NCBI RefSeq assembly: GCF_014650075.1
Contig: NZ_BMUG01000015.1
Coordinates: forward strand, 92,128 to 156,127
Length of the DNA: 64,000 nt
Direction of reading: 5' to 3'
Source: Streptomyces microflavus
GTDB taxonomy: Bacteria > Actinomycetota > Actinomycetes > Streptomycetales > Streptomycetaceae
In this document: one piece after another, positions 9,568-17,401 of the stretch
Position numbering within the stretch: position 1 is the stretch's first letter
Layout: every line of letters starts with the position of its first letter
Notes under the pieces: generated by a model
The model's input: only the letters and a program-made list of their open reading frames with translations
Databases searched by the model: none
Told to the model about the DNA's origin: nothing
Position numbers and translations under genes: made by a program

Positions 9568-9765
9568 CGTCGCCGCGTGGAAACTGTGGCACCAGCGGCC
9601 CTCGGACGGGCAGGCGCACCCTGCGTGGGAGTGACCGGGTCGGCGGCATGCTTCACAGTTCGCCGCGGGAGTCTTGCGGCCGGGGGCCAGGGGGTGCACC
9701 GGCCAGCCCTGTCGGGCACACCACCTCGCCGTAGCGAGTCGCACATCAGCGACTGAAGGAAGCAA
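9568..9765 (-). pseudogene. N-terminal relic of a bifunctional DNA primase/polymerase
   Basis: The first 66 or so residues of the minus-strand frame match the opening of Streptomyces mobile-element primase-polymerases. The matching pieces are LATARWCARQGWPVHPLAPG, a cysteine-rich zinc-finger-like stretch (NCEACRRPGHSHAGCAC) and EGRWCHSFHAATLD. Similarity stops abruptly after this, where the AEP catalytic core should follow, and the frame turns into unrelated Arg/Gly-rich sequence. The start appears to be a TTG at 9765, or upstream. It is a truncated remnant of an integrative element or plasmid replication gene, and its promoter side carries the iteron-like repeats. Confidence 0.75.
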
Positions 9766-10254
9766 GCCTTCATCCCGTGAGTCGCTGGGGGAAAAGCGCA
9801 GGTCAGCAGGGCATCAACACCCCCTCAAAGCGACCGAAGCGACTGAACAACAAACACACCTTAGCGAACTGCCGCCCACTACTGGCGCTGCCGTGACGAG
9901 AAGGGCGCGTCTCCCGCTGGCGAGCTAGCGAGACTGCCTGCCTGAGCAGCGACCGAACTGACTACGCAGCGACCGGGGGGCTTCGGTCGCTGCTCACCAG
10001 CTTTCAGAAAACTGCAGCTCAGAGGCATGACACTGCCGCAACAGCGACTGAAGCGACTGAAGCTCGCTATATATGACGCACACGCGCACACAGGAGTTCT
10101 TGATATATGACGAAGTCCGGTCGCTTCGGTCGCTGTTCCACCGCGCGGCCCCTTCCTGAGCTGCGGTTTCTTCGCTTCCCGGGGGAGCGACCGAAGCAGC
10201 TGTCAGTCGCTCAGGTTGAGTCGCTGACCAACCCAGCGACTCAAGCGACTCAAC
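9748..10254. repeat. Iteron-like cluster of AGCGACYGAA repeats in both orientations
   Basis: About a dozen copies of a 9-11 base motif AGCGACT/CGAA(G) or its complement lie within 0.5 kb. They are at 9748, 9829, 9838, 9948, 9968 (partial), 9981 (reverse), 10043, 10052, 10119-10134 (two, reverse), 10186, and variant AGCGACTCAA copies at 10235 and 10244. Several are head-to-tail pairs at 9-base spacing. An AT-rich patch with two copies of ATATATGACG lies at 10069 and 10102. The array begins in the first codons of the primase relic, so an origin of replication or primase-loading region is a reasonable inference. Confidence 0.65.
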
Positions 10255-10520
10255 CCAAGGCACTCTCCAGAGCAAGCTGCACGCCGGTCGGCCCGGGCGC
10301 AGCGTAAGGAGCTGGGATGAGGAACACCAGAGTTTCGGACCCGACGGACCCCGCAGCGGGCAGAGCGTCGGCTGATCGGGCGCTGCTCCACAAGCAGCTC
10401 GCCGTACGCCGGCCGGGGCCGGCATCGAATGTCATCGCTCTCCCGGCACCACCCGACTGGTGCCGGGGAGGCCGGGCAGCACGGGCAGCACCAGGAGCAG
10501 CGCGACGGCCGGTGCGAGTG

Positions 10521-10796
10521 CTAGATCTCGATGAAGGCGACAACCACCACGGTCTTGAGCGCGGTGACCCAGTACACGAGCCGGACGCGTTCGACGTCGT
10601 CGACGTACTGGCGCAGGTGCGGGCCGGAGCTGTCGCCGGGGAGGAGTTCGCCGGTGTCGGGATCGACGGAGACGACGACCAGGGCGCGGTCCAGGGCGTG
10701 CAGCTCGGCTTCGCTGGTGATGGTGTCCAGCTGCTTCGCGGCGGAGTCGGAGAACGCGATGCGGGCGCGGCGGCGTGGGCCGTGCGGTGCGGGCAT
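10521..10796 (-). CDS. Small protein, possible RelE/ParE-like toxin
   Basis: The 91-residue basic protein begins at the ATG at 10796, overlapping the stop of the upstream gene by one base (TGATG). Its C-terminal half has a strand pattern (VERVRLVYWV then LKTVVVVAFIEI) and a conserved-looking PGDSSGPHLRQYVDD segment, reminiscent of RelE/ParE folds in mobile actinobacterial elements. Together with the short acidic gene just upstream this could be a toxin-antitoxin pair that stabilises the element. The family assignment is tentative. It may simply be an uncharacterised plasmid protein. Confidence 0.6.
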   Translation of the reverse strand: MPAPHGPRRRARIAFSDSAAKQLDTITSEAELHALDRALVVVSVDPDTGELLPGDSSGPHLRQYVDDVERVRLVYWVTALKTVVVVAFIEI

Positions 10797-11032
10797 CAGG
10801 CGACAGCCGGGCGCTGGGCGGCGAGCCGGGCGAGGTGGGCTTCGCGCAGTTCCTCCCACGGCGTGCACTGCTCGGGATCGGGCAGGCCGTTGGTGGCGAT
10901 GTCCTCCAGGACGGCCGCGAGCTGGTCGGCGCTCTCGCGGGTCTTCGCCGCGTACGCGCGCAGTCCGTCGGCGGCGTCGGGCTCCAGCTGCTGCCGGACG
11001 GTGCTGTCGGCGGGGGCCGGCTGTTCGCTCAT
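10796..11032 (-). CDS. Small acidic helical protein, possible antitoxin partner
   Basis: The 78-residue protein starts at the ATG at 11032, preceded by CCAGGAGG seven bases upstream, one of the best ribosome sites in this block. It is predicted mostly helical (AADGLRAYAAKTRESADQLA, then EELREAHLARLAA). It is directly coupled to the following 91-residue protein through TGATG. Size, charge and order (small acidic protein first, small basic protein second) fit an antitoxin, but no known antitoxin DNA-binding motif is obvious. Confidence 0.55.
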   Translation of the reverse strand: MSEQPAPADSTVRQQLEPDAADGLRAYAAKTRESADQLAAVLEDIATNGLPDPEQCTPWEELREAHLARLAAQRPAVA

Positions 11033-11332
11033 CGGGGCCTCCTGGGCGCGAACGGGCGTGTGCCACCACGGTATCGGGCGGGCGCAGCCCCCGGGGCCAC
11101 TCCGTGCGACCCGGCCGGGAGCGGGCCGGGAGCGGGCCGGGAGCGGGCCGGGAGCGGGCCGGGAGCATGACATGCCGAGCGAGGACTCGACGTCGCCGAT
11201 GATCTCGCGGGCCAGCTCGGTCACGTCGTCCTCGATGGCGGGGAACTCCTCGCTGTCGAACAGCCCGGCCTGGTGGAGGTACCCGCGGGCCCTGTCCACG
11301 ACGGTGCTCAGCGGGTACGGGTCGTCGTCCAT
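10796..11332 (-). CDS. Upstream in-frame open reading frame that runs into the antitoxin-like gene
   Basis: A separate start at ATG 11332 with GAGGA upstream opens a helical, acidic segment (MDDDPYPLSTVVDRARGYL, then TELAREIIGDVESSLG). The frame crosses the 11-bp tandem repeat at 11111-11166 as Pro/Arg/Ala low-complexity residues and then enters the 78-residue protein without a stop. Most likely this was a distinct roughly 55-residue gene whose stop was lost when the repeat expanded. A real 178-residue fusion is possible but less likely, given the strong internal ribosome site at 11032. Confidence 0.35.
   Translation of the reverse strand: MDDDPYPLSTVVDRARGYLHQAGLFDSEEFPAIEDDVTELAREIIGDVESSLGMSCSRPAPGPLPARSRPAPGRVARSGPGGCARPIPWWHTPVRAQEAPMSEQPAPADSTVRQQLEPDAADGLRAYAAKTRESADQLAAVLEDIATNGLPDPEQCTPWEELREAHLARLAAQRPAVA
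11111..11166. repeat. 11-bp tandem repeat, about five copies
   Basis: The unit GGGCCGGGAGC is repeated head-to-tail about five times with almost no divergence. Because 11 is not a multiple of three, copy-number changes shift the frame of the open reading frame that spans it. No function is known. Confidence 0.8.
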
Positions 11333-11350
11333 GGTGCGGATCCTCGGTGC

Positions 11351-11682
11351 TCAGGCGGCGGGCAGGCCGCGCAGGATCCGGCCGTTGGTGATCTGGGTGC
11401 GGGCGGTCAGGGCGTGGCCGTCGCAGACCACGTAGCGGTCGCCGTCGTCGGCCTGGACGGTGTGGGTGGCCGGCTCGGTGCAGGCCGCGTCCAGCCGGTC
11501 GTAGGTCCAGGCGTTGAAGCATGTGAAGTCCATGCACCAGGCGCGGCCGCCGGTGGACTTGAGGGTGGTGCCGTGCTCGGGGCACACGCCCCACGGCACG
11601 GCACGGTGCACCGGCTCGGGTCGGCGGCCGTGCTGCGCAGGGCCTGGGCGTAGAGCGCGGCGGTGGCGCTGTCGGTTGTCAC
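11351..11682 (-). pseudogene. Mobile-element small zinc-ribbon-like protein with a 5-bp duplication frameshift
   Basis: Two frames join into one protein. From GTG 11682, TAALYAQALRSTAADPSRCTVP is read (only partly quoted: ATAALYAQALRS...DPSRCTVP). The downstream frame continues WGVCPEHGTTL, WCMDFTCF and YVVCDGHALTA. The junction contains the sequence CCGTG twice in tandem (near 11595-11605, plus strand GGCACGGCACGG). Removing one copy restores CTVPWGVCPEHG. Cysteine/histidine spacing suggests metal binding. Either the gene is newly inactivated or this is an assembly error. A downstream start at 11611 could still give an 86-residue C-terminal piece. Confidence 0.55.
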
Positions 11683-12216
11683 CCCGGCGATTCTTCCGTA
11701 CGGACGGAAGGCTGGTCAGTTCCCTCGGGGATACCGTCGTCGGCCTCGTGGAGGCGGGTGAGTCCGAGGGTTGGTGGCCGTCGACCGCCGACGATGCGCT
11801 GAGCGTCGTGGACGTCCTCTGTGTCGTACTGGCCGCACACGGCGGGCCCCTGGAGGCCTCCCTCGGGCAGGTCCGGGCTCACATCGCGGCGGCTCAGCGG
11901 GTCGTACGGCGGGATCTGCCTCCCGCTCCCAGGCGAGGCAGTACGGCGGCGCGGCAGGAGGAGCAGGATGGGACGGCGCGGTTCCGTCCTGGCGGGATGC
12001 CCGGGTGCACCAGTGGCCGACTTCACCCCGCGCACGCCGGAGCGGTTGGCAGTCGTGAAGTCATGGTCTTCATTCCTCCAGTTGGGCGGCCACATTCTGT
12101 GCTGCCCAGGCGTTCGCGGGAGGTCGGATCTGAGGTGTCACGTTCCCTCCGGGAAGTGTGCCGGGAGAGCCTCAACGGGCCTTGCGAATCGGAGATAGGG
12201 CGCCTATGTGAGTCGA
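11683..12216. other. Unassigned region with a possible gene relic
   Basis: On the plus strand, around 11712-11930, one frame reads like coding sequence (GWWPSTADDALSVVDVLCVV, then LGQVRAHIAAAQRVVRRD) but has no start codon or ribosome site where one is needed. It degenerates afterwards. It is probably the middle of a lost mobile-element gene. Confidence 0.3.
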
Positions 12217-12257
12217 CGTGACACTCCTGCGAGGTGGGCGTGGCAGGAGGTGTCACG
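12217..12257. terminator. Strong inverted repeat, probable terminator or replication-associated hairpin
   Basis: CGTGACACTCCTGC at 12217-12230 pairs with GCAGGAGGTGTCACG at 12243-12257, 14 bp with a single bulge and a 12-base loop. A further direct copy of GGTGTCACG lies at 12134-12142 and another CGTGACAC near 12725. It sits 68 bases beyond the end of the small membrane protein gene on the minus strand, so termination is the simplest role. The repeated core leaves a binding site possible. Confidence 0.45.
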
Positions 12258-12324
12258 CTCGCACTCCGTCACCGTGACCCTTGACAAGGGATCTTGACCG
12301 CTTTCCGGGCGACTTTGACCGTTT

Positions 12325-12519
12325 CTAGTCACCACCACTGGTGGTCCGGTTCCCGCTCCGGTTCCGGCGCTTGTGGGAGCGACGCACGAACTCGCTCCCG
12401 GCGAGCGTCACGGTCGCCACGCGGCGGGCCCAGCGGGGTCCGCCGCGCTCTGCCCACACCACACATGCACACCCGCCGACGGTGAGCGCCAAGACGCCGA
12501 GCAGCACCAGATTGATCAT
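12325..12519 (-). CDS. Small single-span membrane protein, unknown
   Basis: The 64-residue protein starts at ATG 12519, five bases after a GGAG ribosome site. The N-terminus is hydrophobic (MINLVLLGVLALTVGGCACV), followed by a strongly basic tail (RRSHKRRNRSGNR). This is the profile of a type-I anchor or a small membrane peptide with a cytoplasmic basic end. It lies in the plasmid-like block next to tpg. No family is recognised. Confidence 0.5.
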   Translation of the reverse strand: MINLVLLGVLALTVGGCACVVWAERGGPRWARRVATVTLAGSEFVRRSHKRRNRSGNRTTSGGD

Positions 12520-12912
12520 GTTCTCCGCCCCTGCGTTCAGTTGTACGGTCCTGCTGATGATCTCAGAGCAGGAAGGGCCCAACCGGGATGTCCGGCCGAA
12601 ACGACATCTGGCCCACGGCCTCTCCCCTTCACACTGGAGGACCATCGGTCAAGATCAAGTGGCAGAGGACTGCTGGTCATCGAAATTCCCTGGCAAACGG
12701 CCAAGATCTCATGTCAGAGGACACCGTGACACTGTTCAGCGCCTGTTACCCCCAGACCCCCAGCTCGTTCCCGGGAGACGCGCCGGGCCCCATGCAAGTA
12801 CAGAGCACAGGCGGGCTGCGTCCGTCAGCTTGGTGATAACACGTCTGCTGATGTGGCACCTATCGTGCTTCGGCTCATCCCAGGTCCGAGCCTGATCCCG
12901 TTCCGCACACGG
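12520..12912. other. Region downstream of tpg, no gene supported
   Basis: Only short frames without recognisable motifs occur. The repeated core CGTGACAC occurs again at about 12725. No clear terminator follows tpg. Confidence 0.35.
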
Positions 12913-13470
12913 TTACAGGTCGAACTCGAGGTGCTCGATGTTCGTGAAGCGGACCTCGTCCAGGGAGCCGGCGCGGCGGCCGCCATCCTGGAAGTAGACC
13001 TCCTTGAGGGCTTCGGCGGCGATCTCCTGAAGCCGGGCATCGCTGGCCCCGGCCTCTTGGGCGTCGAAGAGGCGGGCGGCGTGGACCGGGGGGAGGGCGA
13101 TGGTGAGGTGGCGGATGCGGTCCTGGTCGGTGGAGCCGATGGGGGCGGTGTAGCCGAGGCGGGCGCGGGTGTCGATGATGATGCCGCCCGTGGAGGCGGC
13201 TTTCTGCTTGGCCTTGGCCCGGATCTGCGGCTGCCACCGTGCCTTCACTTCACGGTCTATGCGTCCGGCGAGGTCGGGGCGGGGTTTCTTGATCTGGTTC
13301 TTCACGTACCGCTCGACGGTGCGCTGGGAGATCCTCAGCATCTGCGCGACGGCCTTGGTGCCGCCGAGCTGCTTGACCAGGTACCGCATCTGCGCGCCCG
13401 CGCTCCTGGGTACGGGGCGGGTGAACGCCTTCTGCACCGCCTTGTTCAGGCCATCCCCGATCAGGCTCAT
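12913..13470 (-). CDS. tpg: Telomeric terminal protein Tpg
   Basis: The 185-residue protein matches the terminal protein covalently attached to the 5' ends of linear Streptomyces replicons, both in length and in its characteristic blocks. These are AGAQMRYLVKQLGGTKAVAQ, the helix-turn-helix-like ISQRTVERYVKNQIKKPR, ARLGYTAPIGSTDQDR, AQEAGASDARLQEIAAEAL and VYFQDGGRRAG. Tpg primes end-patching of the single-stranded telomere overhang together with Tap. It begins 12 bases after tap with a GGAAGGAA ribosome site, forming the usual tap-tpg operon. It looks intact, so it may service the telomere of the replicon that carries it. Confidence 0.93.
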   Translation of the reverse strand: MSLIGDGLNKAVQKAFTRPVPRSAGAQMRYLVKQLGGTKAVAQMLRISQRTVERYVKNQIKKPRPDLAGRIDREVKARWQPQIRAKAKQKAASTGGIIIDTRARLGYTAPIGSTDQDRIRHLTIALPPVHAARLFDAQEAGASDARLQEIAAEALKEVYFQDGGRRAGSLDEVRFTNIEHLEFDL

Positions 13471-13482
13471 GCCGGTTCCTTC

Positions 13483-15738
13483 CTACTCTCCGTTGTCGGC
13501 GTCGGTGACGGTGCCGTCCTTGATGAACCGGGCGAAGTTCAGCTGCGGTGCGTCGAACTGCTCCCGGACCCCTTCGCCCCAGAGCACGGTCTGGGTGCCT
13601 TCGTGCTTGACCAGGCCGGGGTTGATGCCGAGCTTGAACCCGCCGGGAAGCGGCTTCCCGTCCCGGTAGGGCAGGAAGTCCATCGGCGAGGGGCCGTCTG
13701 CGGCGTAGACGACGCAGTCGGACAGGACCGCGATCGGATACTGGCTGGTGAACGCGGCGTGCTTGACGATCTTGCGGTGCAGATTGATGCGGGTGCGGGA
13801 GATGACCGCCGCCCGGATGTCCGGGCGCCACGTCGGCCGCTCCAGGGCCCGCCATCGCTCGCCGGGCCGCCAGCCCTCCCCGCGCGGGCGCTCGCGCAGC
13901 TTGCCCAGGCCACCCTTTACCGTTGCCTTGATCGCCGTGATGACGATGCCCAGCTCCGGATCGTGGTCCTTGTAGCCGTCCATCGCCGTCAGGAAGCCCT
14001 CGGGTGAGAGGTCGGCGTCGACACCGAGGTCGGCCATCGTGGCCAGGTAGGCGTCGCGCAGCCGCTGGTACCAGCCGTCCAGGTACCGGCCGTTGTCGTA
14101 CCGCACCCACGCTTCAGTCGGCTTCACGTCATAGCCCAGCTCCTGGGCGTACGCCACGGTCGGCGTCGCGTACCAGGCCGGGCCTTCCGGGTGGTCGCCC
14201 TTCGGCGTGAACGGGGAGGGCAGCAGGCTGCCGTCCAGCTCCACCCACTCCTTGCCGACTTTCACGCGGGACAGGTCGACGTGGGAGAGGTCGACCAGCC
14301 ACGATCCGGGCAGCTTCGGGTCGAACGCGGGTGCCTTGACGTGGGTCGGCTCACCGAGGCCGACGGTCAGCCCGTTCGCACCGGCGGCGAAGGCCATGTT
14401 CACGTCCAGGCCCACCAGGTAGCGCAAGGTGCACTCGGCATCCGTCATCGGCCGCGCCCAGTCGTACGCCTCCTCGAACAGCTTCTCCGCAGGTCCCCGT
14501 ACATGGAAGCGCGGCAGGTCCAGCGCGGTGAGCACCGGATGCCCGTCCGGTGCCTCGCACGGGGCGCAGTCCACCGGGTCGCTGCCGAGCGACCCGGGCG
14601 TCTTGGTCTCGGCCTGCCGCAGGGCGCCGGTCTCCTCGTCCCGCACGGCGTGGGTCGGCGGGTGCAGCGCGGTCATCAGCTCCAGGCCGGTGACGGCGGT
14701 CGACCCGCGGGGCGTCATTACCCGCATCGCGTAGGTGCCCAGGACGCGGGCGAGCTCCGTCGGCGGCAACTGCGCGGCATGGCCCCAGAACCGGGCGTCC
14801 AGCGCGTTCCAGGACGGAATGCACAGCTGCACGCACTGGCGGTCCGAGCCCTTGGCCGGACGGTAGATCCGCGCCCACGGCCCGAACCCCCTCTTGGTCA
14901 GCTTCCAGTCGGCGCGCACCAGCTGCTTGATGACCTTGTGGCCCTGCGGGATCCGCCCGGCATCCTTCTCATCCGCCGACAGTCCGGTGGGGAGGCCGTA
15001 GCGCTCCAGGGCGGCCTGGGTGAGGATGAGCAGCGGGTCGGCCGGCCTTCCCGGGCCGGACAGCTTCGGCTGCCCGAGCTTCGCCTCCGCCAAGGTCCAC
15101 TCCACCAGGGAGGGCAGGGACTTCGCGGGCACATCCAGGACCAGACCACCGACGCAGTACGCCAGCACCTTGCCGTCCTCGACGTCGACGACCGCCAGAG
15201 GACCGTTCTCGAACCGCGGATCGGTACCGCCCGCCGGAGTACCGGCCGGAGCCGCCGTCTTTCGCGCACCGGGGCGGCGCGACGTCGACGGCCTGGTGGT
15301 GCTCGCCGGGGTGTGCCCGGCGGCCGGAGCGTCCGTGAGATCCGAAACGGGAACCTGCGGCCTCACGGGCATGCTCACCTCCTCGGCTGCGGGAGCCGGC
15401 TCGGTGGACAGCTGCTGCGCCGGAGCGGTCACGGCGGTGAACGTGGCGGGAACGGGGGCGTCCGGCGCGGGTGCCGTCTCAGCGGCCGGGGCCAGAGTGA
15501 CGGGGTAGAGCTCTGCGAGCTTGTCCAGCAGTCGGGCGTAGGCGTCGCGTTCCGGGGGGCGGGGCTCGGTCTTCCCGGCCTCCCACCCGGACACAGTGGC
15601 CCTGCGGACCTTCAGCGCGGTGGCGACTTCATCGATCGTCAGGCCGTGAGCGGCGCGCAGGCGTTTGCGTTCCGCCGGGGGCGGCAGGGTGGCGCGGGAC
15701 GCGACCAGGGCGTCGACCGCATCGAACAACTCGGACAA
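13483..15738 (-). CDS. tap: Telomere-associated protein Tap
   Basis: The protein has 751 residues from a TTG at 15738, chosen because AGGAGG lies six bases upstream. An in-frame start seven codons earlier has no ribosome site. The N-terminal region holds an XRE-type helix-turn-helix (AAHGLTIDEVATALKVRRAT, VSGWEAGKTEPRPPER). A Pro/Ala-rich linker to about residue 190 and a long conserved body ending in QLNFARFIKDGTVTDADNGE follow. Tap binds the 3' telomere overhang and recruits Tpg in linear Streptomyces replicons. Immediate linkage to tpg makes the assignment firm. A perfect inverted repeat lies 33 bases upstream and may be its operator. Confidence 0.93.
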   Translation of the reverse strand: MSELFDAVDALVASRATLPPPAERKRLRAAHGLTIDEVATALKVRRATVSGWEAGKTEPRPPERDAYARLLDKLAELYPVTLAPAAETAPAPDAPVPATFTAVTAPAQQLSTEPAPAAEEVSMPVRPQVPVSDLTDAPAAGHTPASTTRPSTSRRPGARKTAAPAGTPAGGTDPRFENGPLAVVDVEDGKVLAYCVGGLVLDVPAKSLPSLVEWTLAEAKLGQPKLSGPGRPADPLLILTQAALERYGLPTGLSADEKDAGRIPQGHKVIKQLVRADWKLTKRGFGPWARIYRPAKGSDRQCVQLCIPSWNALDARFWGHAAQLPPTELARVLGTYAMRVMTPRGSTAVTGLELMTALHPPTHAVRDEETGALRQAETKTPGSLGSDPVDCAPCEAPDGHPVLTALDLPRFHVRGPAEKLFEEAYDWARPMTDAECTLRYLVGLDVNMAFAAGANGLTVGLGEPTHVKAPAFDPKLPGSWLVDLSHVDLSRVKVGKEWVELDGSLLPSPFTPKGDHPEGPAWYATPTVAYAQELGYDVKPTEAWVRYDNGRYLDGWYQRLRDAYLATMADLGVDADLSPEGFLTAMDGYKDHDPELGIVITAIKATVKGGLGKLRERPRGEGWRPGERWRALERPTWRPDIRAAVISRTRINLHRKIVKHAAFTSQYPIAVLSDCVVYAADGPSPMDFLPYRDGKPLPGGFKLGINPGLVKHEGTQTVLWGEGVREQFDAPQLNFARFIKDGTVTDADNGE

Positions 15739-15770
15739 GGAACACCTCCTGACCACCACTCTAACCCACT

Positions 15771-15793
15771 AAACGTACGAGACGCGTACGTTT
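15771..15793. promoter_or_regulatory. Perfect inverted repeat upstream of tap
   Basis: AAACGTACG at 15771-15779 and CGTACGTTT at 15785-15793 form a perfect 9-bp inverted repeat with a 5-base spacer. A third GTACG core (CCGTACGG) lies at about 15807. Position just before the tap start suggests an operator, possibly bound by the Tap helix-turn-helix or another repressor. Confidence 0.6.
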
Positions 15794-16148
15794 ACCGCAC
15801 GAATGCCGTACGGTGTTTCGGTGAGGTGGAGGTGGTACCGGCCAGGGAAGGGCTGGTGATCTCTCGCAGGGAAGGTTGAACGTTGTCATCGCTTGTTGGT
15901 GGACGCTAGTTTTTTCACCGAAGGCTGAGTGATCACTTAAGGCTGATTGTCTGGGGAGACGGCAGGGAACCGATACGTGCGTACGGCGATCCTGCGCTGA
16001 GTGTCTTCGACCTGGACTTCCTTGACACCAGCGTCGTCGTCGCACCTCGTTGGGCTCGGGGTGGGATGCCCGGTCCGAGGGCGTAGCGCCATTACGCGGG
16101 TTCCGGTGGAACAAGGGTGGCCGCAGTTTCGCGGGGTGGTACTACTGG
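15794..16148. other. Short region between tap promoter and IS3 element
   Basis: No intact gene was found. A minus-strand frame around 15945-16020 reads KEVQVEDTQRRIAVRTYRFP before a stop and may be the C-terminal tail of a gene cut off by the insertion sequence. Its identity is unknown. Confidence 0.3.
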
Positions 16149-16170
16149 GCTTGATCCGCTTTGACGGACA
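16149..16170 (+). repeat. Left terminal inverted repeat of IS3-family element
   Basis: GCTTGATCCGCTTTGACGGACA (22 bases) is the inverted complement of 17402-17423 with one mismatch. The inner 16 bases match perfectly. Confidence 0.85.
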
Positions 16171-16208
16171 TTCGAGATCAGGGGTTCGTCCCCGGGAGGA
16201 TGTCCATC

Positions 16209-16517
16209 ATGGAGAGCATGGGGAAGAAGAAGCCTCGCCCTCGCCGTTCGTTCACGTCTGAGTTCAAGGCCGAGATCGTCGAGCTGTGCCGGCGCGGTGA
16301 CCGCTCGGTCGGTCAAATAGCCAAGGACTTCGATCTGACCGAGACCGCGGTGCGGGACTGGGTCAAGCAGGCAGAGGTCGACGCGGGCGAGCGTGACGGG
16401 CTGACCAGCAGCGAGCGCGAGGAGCTGGCCGCGCTGCGGCGGGAGAACCGCCGCTTGCGGGAGGACGTCGACATCCTCAAGCGGGCCACGGCTTTCTTCG
16501 CGAAGGAGACCCGGTGA
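16209..16517 (+). CDS. IS3-family transposase OrfA
   Basis: The 102-residue protein starts at ATG 16209, eight bases after CCGGGAGG. It has a helix-turn-helix (FTSEFKAEIVELCRRGDRSV, then AKDFDLTETAVRDWVKQAE) and a C-terminal leucine-zipper-like coiled coil (ELAALRRENRRLREDVDILK) ending in ATAFFAKET. This is the DNA-binding half of the transposase. Its stop overlaps the orfB start by four bases (GTGA), so OrfB may be made by coupling or by programmed frameshifting to an OrfAB fusion. Confidence 0.92.
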   Translation: MESMGKKKPRPRRSFTSEFKAEIVELCRRGDRSVGQIAKDFDLTETAVRDWVKQAEVDAGERDGLTSSEREELAALRRENRRLREDVDILKRATAFFAKETR

Positions 16518-17386
16518 CGGTGCACCCGTTCATCGAGGCGGAGAAGCAGAGCAACCACAATGTCAAGCGCGCGTGTGAACTGCTCAAGGTCTCCCGCACC
16601 GCCTTCTACGCCCGCCGCAACGGCACTCCCGGCCCCCGCGCGGTCCGCGACCTGGAGCTGACCGAGAAGATCACCGAAGCCCACGAGAACTCCCGCGGCA
16701 CCTACGGGGCCCCGCGCGTCCATGCCGTCCTGCAACGCGAGGGCGAGAGATGCGGACGTCGCCGCGTCGCCAGGCTGATGCAGGACGCCGGACTTCAAGG
16801 CCGGCACCGCAGGCGGCGACACCTGACCACCGTCCCCGACCCGCGGGCCGCCGCCAGGCCCGACCTCATCGGGCGCGACTTCGCACCCGACCCGGCCGCA
16901 CTCGACATCCGCTGGTGCGGCGACATCACGTATATCCCGACCGATCAAGGCTGGCTCTACCTGGCCACCGTCATTGACATCGCCTCCCGCCGTGTTGTCG
17001 GCTGGGCAACCGCTGATCATCTGCGGACCGACCTGGTCGCCGACGCCCTCAAAGCCGCCTACCGACGGCGCCGCCCCACCCGTCCGGTGATCTTCCACTC
17101 GGACCGCGGATGCCAGTACACCAGCCAGCAATTCGCCTCCCTGGCAGCCGAGTTCGACGTCCGGCTATCACTCGGCCGCACTGGACAGTGCTGGGACAAC
17201 GCCCTCGCCGAGTCCTTCTTCGCCACGATCAAACGGGAACTGCTCGGCACGAAGCCCTGGCCCAGCAGGGCTCTCGCCCGCACCGCGATCTTCGAGTGGA
17301 TCGAGAGCTGGTACAACTTGCAGCGGCTGCACAGCAGCCTCGGCTACCGCAGTCCCGCCGAATACGAGACCGCGCTCGCGGCCTGA
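16514..17386 (+). CDS. IS3-family transposase OrfB (DDE integrase core)
   Basis: The 290-residue protein holds an N-terminal HTH_21 region and a retroviral-integrase-type DDE domain. The acidic residues are visible in CGDITYIPTDQGWLYL, in IFHSDRGCQYTSQQF, and in WDNALAESFFATIKREL. The C-terminal LQRLHSSLGYRSPAEYE is diagnostic of the IS3 family. The GTG start is at 16514. It seems complete and catalytically competent. Confidence 0.93.
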   Translation: MTVHPFIEAEKQSNHNVKRACELLKVSRTAFYARRNGTPGPRAVRDLELTEKITEAHENSRGTYGAPRVHAVLQREGERCGRRRVARLMQDAGLQGRHRRRRHLTTVPDPRAAARPDLIGRDFAPDPAALDIRWCGDITYIPTDQGWLYLATVIDIASRRVVGWATADHLRTDLVADALKAAYRRRRPTRPVIFHSDRGCQYTSQQFASLAAEFDVRLSLGRTGQCWDNALAESFFATIKRELLGTKPWPSRALARTAIFEWIESWYNLQRLHSSLGYRSPAEYETALAA

Positions 17387-17401
17387 CCACCACACCAATG
17401 G

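Noticed and set aside
9748..10254. Possible CRISPR array
   Set aside because: The repeats are only 9-11 bases, occur in both orientations and have irregular spacing; no cas genes are near.
10107..10307. 66-codon open frame with an AGGAG upstream
   Set aside because: Its translation is a read-through of the repeat field (Ser/Pro/Gln rich) and lacks any protein-like pattern.
12853..15879. Long plus-strand open frames across tap and tpg
   Set aside because: They are antisense to the tap-tpg operon, whose protein families are recognised; no motifs occur in the plus-strand translations.
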